A DNA stretch of 26,505 nt from Gallionella sp. (GTDB taxonomy: Bacteria; Pseudomonadota; Gammaproteobacteria; Burkholderiales; Gallionellaceae), in contig JANYHX010000049.1 of NCBI GenBank assembly GCA_025362155.1, forward strand, positions 1 through 26,505, in the 5' to 3' direction. This document shows, one piece after another, positions 20,003-26,505 of this stretch. Below the pieces are notes generated by a model. That model saw only the letters and a program-made list of their open reading frames with translations, was not told the DNA's origin and did not search any database. Each line of letters starts with the position of its first letter. Within the stretch, counting starts at the first letter, position 1. Made by a program: the position numbers and the translations under genes.

Positions 20003-20376
20003 CTTTTTTCTACTTGGCTAAATAATCTTTCCAAATAGTCGATAGGGGTATCAATAATTTGGGTCTGGTAAAAATTACGCCTTACAATCACGACCAGATC
20101 CAATTTACGTTGCTTGATTGTATTTTGGCGAAACGATTCCCGAATGACCCTTTTGATCCGATTTCTTTCTACTGCACCAGGTAACGTTTTTTTGCTAGCG
20201 ATTATTCCCAGCCTGGCATTATTCTGATGATTGGGTGTAAAAAATATTTTGAAGTGTTTATCGGCAATATTTTCAGCTCGAATAACATGATCAAAACCGT
20301 CCGCCCGCAACAACCTATAAGGGACAGAAAATTGGGGCGAGATATTAGACCGCAAGTCTTGCACGACCCCTAGCAC
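19990..20376 (-). CDS. rnpA: ribonuclease P protein component
   Basis: RnpA binds the catalytic RNase P RNA for 5' maturation of tRNAs. The core is clear: R-L-L-R-A-D-G-F near the N-terminus, R-L-G-I-I-A-S-K-K and the signature [13 protein letters not shown]. No ATG is available. The start is uncertain: GTG at 20376 is preferred because AGGG stands six bases upstream, giving 128 residues and a 32-bp overlap with rpmH in another frame. TTG at 20355 (121 residues) and GTG at 20406 (138 residues) are alternatives. It overlaps yidD at its 3' end. Confidence 0.9.
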   Translation of the reverse strand: MLGVVQDLRSNISPQFSVPYRLLRADGFDHVIRAENIADKHFKIFFTPNHQNNARLGIIASKKTLPGAVERNRIKRVIRESFRQNTIKQRKLDLVVIVRRNFYQTQIIDTPIDYLERLFSQVEKRCAE

Positions 20377-20479
20377 GGCGCGCCCTGATAACGGCGCGGC
20401 CCCCACGTGTCTTCATGCGCACCAAAAAGCCATGGGTGCGTTTTCTTTTGATTACGGATGGTTGATAAGTACGTTTCAT
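20345..20479 (-). CDS. rpmH: 50S ribosomal protein L34
   Basis: This is a complete 44-residue gene. The protein begins [14 protein letters not shown] and continues [13 protein letters not shown], the L34 pattern, ending R-A-R-L-A-V. It is a small, very basic protein of the large ribosomal subunit. AAGGAA stands upstream of the ATG. It is the first gene of the - strand run and is preceded by a good promoter (20512-20541). Its 3' end overlaps the likely start of rnpA, as often reported for this gene pair. Confidence 0.97.
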   Translation of the reverse strand: MKRTYQPSVIKRKRTHGFLVRMKTRGGRAVIRARRARGRARLAV

Positions 20480-20511
20480 GTTTTTTCCTTTGCTAAATCG
20501 TAAAACGTGCT

Positions 20512-20541
20512 ATTACAAAGCCTTTGACATAGGTGTGTCAA
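20512..20541 (-). promoter_or_regulatory. sigma-70 type promoter for rpmH
   Basis: On the - strand TTGACA (20536-20541, perfect -35) is followed after 18 bp by TGTAAT (20512-20517, five of six matches to the -10 consensus). A transcript starting near 20505 would have a leader of about 25 nt with the rpmH Shine-Dalgarno sequence. Confidence 0.65.
20524..20541. repeat. inverted TTGACA repeat in the rpmH-dnaA divergent region
   Basis: TTGACA-N6-TGTCAA is a perfect 6-bp inverted repeat. The right half is the -35 element of the rpmH promoter. The left half could serve as a -35 toward dnaA, though the only nearby -10 candidate (TATTTT at 20545-20550) leaves a short 15-bp spacer. It may also be a regulator site. 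Confidence 0.5.
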
Positions 20542-20560
20542 GTCTATTTTGCTTTTTGCA

Positions 20561-20569
20561 TGTGGATAG
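20561..20569 (-). promoter_or_regulatory. DnaA-box-like site upstream of dnaA
   Basis: CTATCCACA on the - strand matches the DnaA box TTATCCACA at eight of nine positions. It lies 66 bp upstream of the dnaA start, where autoregulation of dnaA by DnaA is common in other bacteria. Confidence 0.5.
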
Positions 20570-20634
20570 GTTTAAGCTTGCCGTGTAGAATACGAAAATA
20601 TTTACTATTGTTAAAATTTCTCCCCTCACAACCT

Positions 20635-21990
20635 ATGCACGATATTTCTTTTTGGAATTCATGCCTCAGCTCATTTGAAAAGAGCCTGCCGCCACAACAA
20701 TTTAATTCATGGATAAAGCCACTTCTCCTGAAGAGTGAAAATGGAACACTGATTCTTACGGCTCCCAATAGCTTTACATTAAAGCTGGTTCAAGAACGAT
20801 TTTTACCCGAGATTAGCAGACAGGCCGGGCTTGCTTATCGGGGTGTGCCGCCATTTGAATTTCGCATTCTGGCTGCAGCAACAATAAACAAATCCCTTGG
20901 GTTGCCCACTCAGCAAAAAACAAATACTCCAATTGAAAATAAACCCAAAATTGAAACCTCTTTTAGAGGTTACGGAAAACTAAACCCTAGCCTAACCTTT
21001 GAAAATTTTGTTATCGGAAAAGCCAATCAGCTTGCTTTCGCTGCCGCCACACAAGTGGCGGAACTACCAGGGATTTCTTATAACCCTTTATTTCTATACG
21101 GTGGCGTGGGGCTGGGTAAAACACATTTATTACAAGCCATAGGTAATCAAATCCAGCTGGGCAATCCTCAAACAAAAATATGCTACATGCATGCGGAAAG
21201 ATATGTGGCGGACGTAGTTCGTGCCTGTCAAACAAATAAATTTGAAGAGTTCAAACAATTTTATCATTCTCTTGATATTCTGCTAATTGATGATATTCAA
21301 TTCTTTGCTGGCAAAGCCAAAACCCAAGAAGAGTTTTTTTACGCTTTCAATACTTTGGTGGATTCGCATAAGCAGGTTATTCTGACTAGCGATACATTTC
21401 CTAAAGAAATAGCAGGCCTAGAAAACCGCTTGGTATCCCGTTTTGGTTGGGGTTTAACCGTAGCAATAGAGCCGCCTGAGCTGGAGATGCGCGTGGCTAT
21501 TCTTTTGAAGAAAGCTTCCTTAAGTGGTTACTCGCTTAATGAGGAAGTCGCTTTTTTTGTGGCAAAACATGTTAGTTCAAATGTTCGCGAACTTGAAGGA
21601 GCATTAAAGCGCGTAGAAGCTTATGCCAAATTTCACAAGCGTAATATTTCTGTGGAATCAACGAAAGAAGCTCTAAAAGATATTCTCGTTGCCCAAAGTC
21701 GGTTGGTATCTATAGATAATATTCAAAAAACTGTTGCGGATTATTACAGAATTAAAATGGCTGAATTGCTTTCAAAAAAACGTACCCGGAATTTGACTCG
21801 CCCCAGGCAGCTAGCCATGTCTTTGACCAGAGAACTGACTACGATGAGCTTGCCGGAAATTGGCAGTTCATTTGGGGGGAAAGATCATTCCACCGTAATT
21901 CATGCTTGTAAAACAATATCCAGTTTACGTGTTGTTGATACAGCCCTGGACGCTGATTATAAAATATTATTACAAACACTACGGGGATAG
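20635..21990 (+). CDS. dnaA: chromosomal replication initiator protein DnaA
   Basis: DnaA binds oriC, opens the duplex and loads the helicase. The ATG at 20635 gives 451 residues and an N-terminal domain I (F-W-x-x-C-L-x-x-F-E-x-x-L-P-x-x-Q-F-x-x-W-I-x-P-L) that aligns well with the family; upstream frame extension is not conserved. There is a short linker (about 85-115). The AAA+ domain has Walker A G-G-V-G-L-G-K-T at 156-163, L-L-I-D-D-I-Q-F at 216-223 and the sensor region near 265-320. The DNA-binding domain IV ends with the signature G-G-K-D-H-S-T-V-I-H-A (414-424). The Shine-Dalgarno sequence is poor. Base composition is visibly more AT-rich than in the - strand genes. Confidence 0.97.
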   Translation: MHDISFWNSCLSSFEKSLPPQQFNSWIKPLLLKSENGTLILTAPNSFTLKLVQERFLPEISRQAGLAYRGVPPFEFRILAAATINKSLGLPTQQKTNTPIENKPKIETSFRGYGKLNPSLTFENFVIGKANQLAFAAATQVAELPGISYNPLFLYGGVGLGKTHLLQAIGNQIQLGNPQTKICYMHAERYVADVVRACQTNKFEEFKQFYHSLDILLIDDIQFFAGKAKTQEEFFYAFNTLVDSHKQVILTSDTFPKEIAGLENRLVSRFGWGLTVAIEPPELEMRVAILLKKASLSGYSLNEEVAFFVAKHVSSNVRELEGALKRVEAYAKFHKRNISVESTKEALKDILVAQSRLVSIDNIQKTVADYYRIKMAELLSKKRTRNLTRPRQLAMSLTRELTTMSLPEIGSSFGGKDHSTVIHACKTISSLRVVDTALDADYKILLQTLRG

Positions 21991-22174
21991 GGTGTAAATA
22001 AAATGTGGGTAAACATCACAATATAAATAAAAGCTAAAGTTATCAACATTTATCCAGTGTTAACTGACAGCAACTCAGCAATTATTATTAGGATATATGT
22101 TTTTGGTTTAAATGGGCTTATTTTGGTTATTAACATAAATAAAAGGCATTACTAGTATTATTAGGAATTAATAT
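21991..22174. other. probable replication origin (oriC), dnaA-dnaN spacer
   Basis: This 184-bp AT-rich spacer holds four sites close to the DnaA box TTATNCACA: TTACCCACA on the - strand at 22004-22012, TTATCAACA at 22040-22048, TTATCCAGT at 22050-22058 and TTATTAACA at 22127-22135. The stretch 22075-22174 is almost all A and T and could be the unwinding element. Gene direction switches just upstream, as expected for leading-strand genes leaving an origin, and two parS sites flank the area. The rpmH-dnaA gap (one box-like site) is the alternative location. Confidence 0.6.
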
Positions 22175-23284
22175 ATGTTTATTGATAAGGCAGAAAAGGA
22201 ATTTATTCTCCAACCGCTACAAGTTGTTATTGGTATTGTTGAACGCAAACAAACGTTGCCTATTTTATCCAATGTGTTAATTGAAAAGGAGTTGGACAAA
22301 ATACGTTTTACAGCGACCGACCTAGAAATTCAAATTACTACCACAATAGCAATACAAACCAAAGAGAAAGAAACGTTAGCTAGTTTTACTATTGGAGGAA
22401 AAAAACTTCAGGAAATTCTTCGAATTCTTCCCGAGCAGAGTAAAATTTCTATTGAAACAAAAGAAAATAAGGCACTAATAAAAACCAACAACAGCCGCTT
22501 TAGTTTACAAACCCTGCCAGCAAAAGATTTTCCCCGGCTGAATAATCAATTAATAGATCCAAAAAAAATTACCTTACCGCAGCGGCTATTAAAAACATTA
22601 TTAGTTTCAGTACAATATTCCATGGCCCAACAAGATGTTCGTTATTATTTAAATGGGGTTTTATTGATTATTGAAGGAAATAAACTAAAGGTTGTAGCCA
22701 CAGATGGCCACCGTTTAGCTTTTAATGCCGCGGTCATTGATGGGAATCATGAAAAACAGGAAATTATTATGCCGCGTAAAGCAGTAATAGAGTTATGTAA
22801 ACTACTGGGGGATACGGATGAAAATGCCGAAATAGAATTTTCGACCCAACAAGTGAAAGTAGATTTTTCTGGCATTAATTTAATATCTAAAATAATTGAT
22901 GGTAAATTTCCAGATTATGAACGGGTTATTCCAAAATATAGTAATCATCTCCAAATGAACCGGCTGTTAGTCCAGCAGGCACTTCAGCGCGCGGCAATTT
23001 TATCTAATGAAAAATTCAGGGGTGTACGCTTCTTATTAACCGAAAAAAATCTTAGTATCATTAGCAGTAATAGTGAACATGAAGAAGCGCAAGAGGAAAT
23101 TGAAACCGATTACCATGGGGAAGCTATCGATATTGGTTTTAATGTAAATTACTTAATGGATGGATTGAATAATATCAACACAGAAATGGCCGTATTTTCT
23201 TTTGGAGACCCCAATAGTAGTATTTTGATAACAACGCCTCAAGATCAGGAATTTCGTTATGTAGTAATGCCCATGCGTATTTAG
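22175..23284 (+). CDS. dnaN: DNA polymerase III beta sliding clamp
   Basis: DnaN is the ring-shaped dimer that holds polymerase III and many repair proteins on DNA. The 369 residues have the three-repeat clamp architecture: N-terminal V-x-G-I-V-E-R-K-Q-T-L-P-I-L-S-N-V-L at about 19-36, Y-Y-L-N-G-V-L-L in domain 2, A-T-D-G-H-R-L-A (about 175-182), and F-P-D-Y-E-R-V-I-P near 247. It ends Y-V-V-M-P-M-R-I, the strand that forms the partner-binding pocket. AGGA stands eight bases before the ATG. The gene is AT-rich, with many Lys and Ile codons ending in A or T. Confidence 0.97.
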   Translation: MFIDKAEKEFILQPLQVVIGIVERKQTLPILSNVLIEKELDKIRFTATDLEIQITTTIAIQTKEKETLASFTIGGKKLQEILRILPEQSKISIETKENKALIKTNNSRFSLQTLPAKDFPRLNNQLIDPKKITLPQRLLKTLLVSVQYSMAQQDVRYYLNGVLLIIEGNKLKVVATDGHRLAFNAAVIDGNHEKQEIIMPRKAVIELCKLLGDTDENAEIEFSTQQVKVDFSGINLISKIIDGKFPDYERVIPKYSNHLQMNRLLVQQALQRAAILSNEKFRGVRFLLTEKNLSIISSNSEHEEAQEEIETDYHGEAIDIGFNVNYLMDGLNNINTEMAVFSFGDPNSSILITTPQDQEFRYVVMPMRI

Positions 23285-25714
<2,430 letters not shown>

Positions 25715-25794
25715 TATCCAGAATTAAATTTTAATGGTAAGCGAAGCGCAACCACCGCTGGCGGGGGGTAACATTAGCTAGGGTGGCAACACTC

Positions 25795-26505
25795 TTAATT
25801 GGTTAATTCTTTCTTCCAAGGGGCCACTTTCAATAGCAGCAACATTCCCGGTAGCGCTAACGCGGCACAAAGCAGGAAAAAATTACTCCACCCTAGCTGA
25901 TCGACCAGCCAGCCCGCCGAGGCATTGACCACCGTGCGAGGAACTGCGGCGAGGCTGGTGAACAGCGCGAACTGGGTGGCGGTGTAAGCGGGATGGGTGG
26001 TATGCGCGATGTAGGCCACGAAGGCCGCTGTGCCCAGGCCGACGCCAAATGCTTCGAGGCCGATCACAAAAGCGAGCTGGGAAAGATGGAAGGAAGTCAC
26101 TTCGACCTTAATGCCCTGTATCGCCAGCCAGTAAAAACCGAAAATACTCACTATTTGCACCACGCCGAATAGCCACAGAGCGCGGTTGATGCCGAGCTTC
26201 AACATCCATATGCCGCCGAGCAACGCCCCGATTACAGCTGGCCACAATCCGGCGTTCTTGGCGATCAAACCGATCTGCGATTTGCTGAAACCCATGTCCA
26301 GATAAAACGGCGTAGCCAGTGCCGTACATAGACTGTCGCCAAGTTTGTAAAAAAACAGAAATGCCAGTATCAGCAATGCGCTTTGCCAACCTCTGCGGGT
26401 GATAAATTCCTGAAACGGTTTGATCACGGCATCGCGCAAATTTTTTGGCACGCTGATAGCAACCGGTTCATCGACCAGCAGTGTCATTATCATGCCGGGC
26501 AGCAT
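25795..26505 (-). CDS. ampG: AmpG-family muropeptide permease (MFS), 5' partial
   Basis: The frame runs off the right edge; only 236 C-terminal residues of an expected ~420 are present, and the ATG at the edge is likely internal. The visible part starts with the central cytoplasmic loop, R-R-G-W-Q-S-A-L-L-I-L-A at about 38-49 and F-Y-K-L-G-D-S-L at 52-59. It then has about six membrane segments, with G-F-S-K-S-Q-I-G-L-I-A-K, a Y-T-A-T-Q-F-A-L-F-T-S-L segment and G-W-L-V-D-Q-L-G-W. These match AmpG, which imports anhydro-muropeptides for cell-wall recycling. It converges on gyrB across an 80-bp gap with no clear intrinsic terminator. Confidence 0.8.
   Translation of the reverse strand: MLPGMIMTLLVDEPVAISVPKNLRDAVIKPFQEFITRRGWQSALLILAFLFFYKLGDSLCTALATPFYLDMGFSKSQIGLIAKNAGLWPAVIGALLGGIWMLKLGINRALWLFGVVQIVSIFGFYWLAIQGIKVEVTSFHLSQLAFVIGLEAFGVGLGTAAFVAYIAHTTHPAYTATQFALFTSLAAVPRTVVNASAGWLVDQLGWSNFFLLCAALALPGMLLLLKVAPWKKELTN

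Noticed and set aside
25715..25794. possible terminator between gyrB and ampG
   Set aside because: The GC-rich block at 25752-25768 only forms a short imperfect stem and has no T-tract on either strand.

Overview
The window is a stretch of chromosome around the replication origin of a betaproteobacterium, most likely of the Nitrosomonadales/Gallionellaceae type. The evidence is gene order (rpmH-rnpA-yidD-yidC-mnmE-mnmG-rsmG-parA-parB-atpI-atpBEFHAGDC on one strand, dnaA-dnaN-gyrB on the other) and the character of the proteins (H+-type AtpE, AtpB, ParA/ParB, GyrB with the long TOPRIM insertion). The assignment is from recognition alone; no search was run. There are no rRNA or tRNA genes, CRISPR arrays or complete insertion sequences. 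No stretch above 300 bases lacks a gene.

Layout. Bases 1-3680 (+ strand) hold accessory genes: a BNR/Asp-box beta-propeller protein cut by the window edge, a polytopic membrane protein, a membrane-anchored putative zinc protease, a small two-TM protein with a pore-loop-like segment, and a DUF2937 membrane protein. Bases 3700-4860 (- strand) encode a DUF482/FemAB-like acyltransferase. Bases 5097-20479 are an almost unbroken - strand run of 18 housekeeping genes: rpmH, rnpA, yidD, yidC, mnmE, mnmG, rsmG, parA, parB, atpI and atpB-E-F-H-A-G-D-C, ending in a strong intrinsic terminator at 4884-4910. Transcription then diverges: dnaA, dnaN and gyrB run on the + strand from 20635. The window ends in a convergent, truncated ampG-like permease gene.

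How it fits together. The origin region is marked by the strand switch at about 20.5 kb, a cluster of DnaA-box-like sites in the AT-rich dnaA-dnaN spacer, and two exact copies of the consensus parS site (16781-16796 and 23296-23311), the binding site for the ParB encoded at 12516-13379. The other genes serve translation and RNA processing (rpmH, rnpA, mnmE, mnmG, rsmG), membrane protein insertion (yidD, yidC), energy conversion (complete F1Fo ATP synthase) and DNA topology (gyrB).

The most unusual signals lie in the non-coding DNA of the atp operon. atpC is bracketed by two different inverted-repeat elements: a 186-bp element with about 27-bp terminal inverted repeats that fills the atpD-atpC gap, and a ~180-bp imperfect palindrome that runs into the atpC stop codon. 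Inside the first element is a ~50-nt hairpin that is clearly related to a hairpin filling the atpA-atpG spacer. The two differ by several compensatory base-pair changes and lie in opposite orientation.
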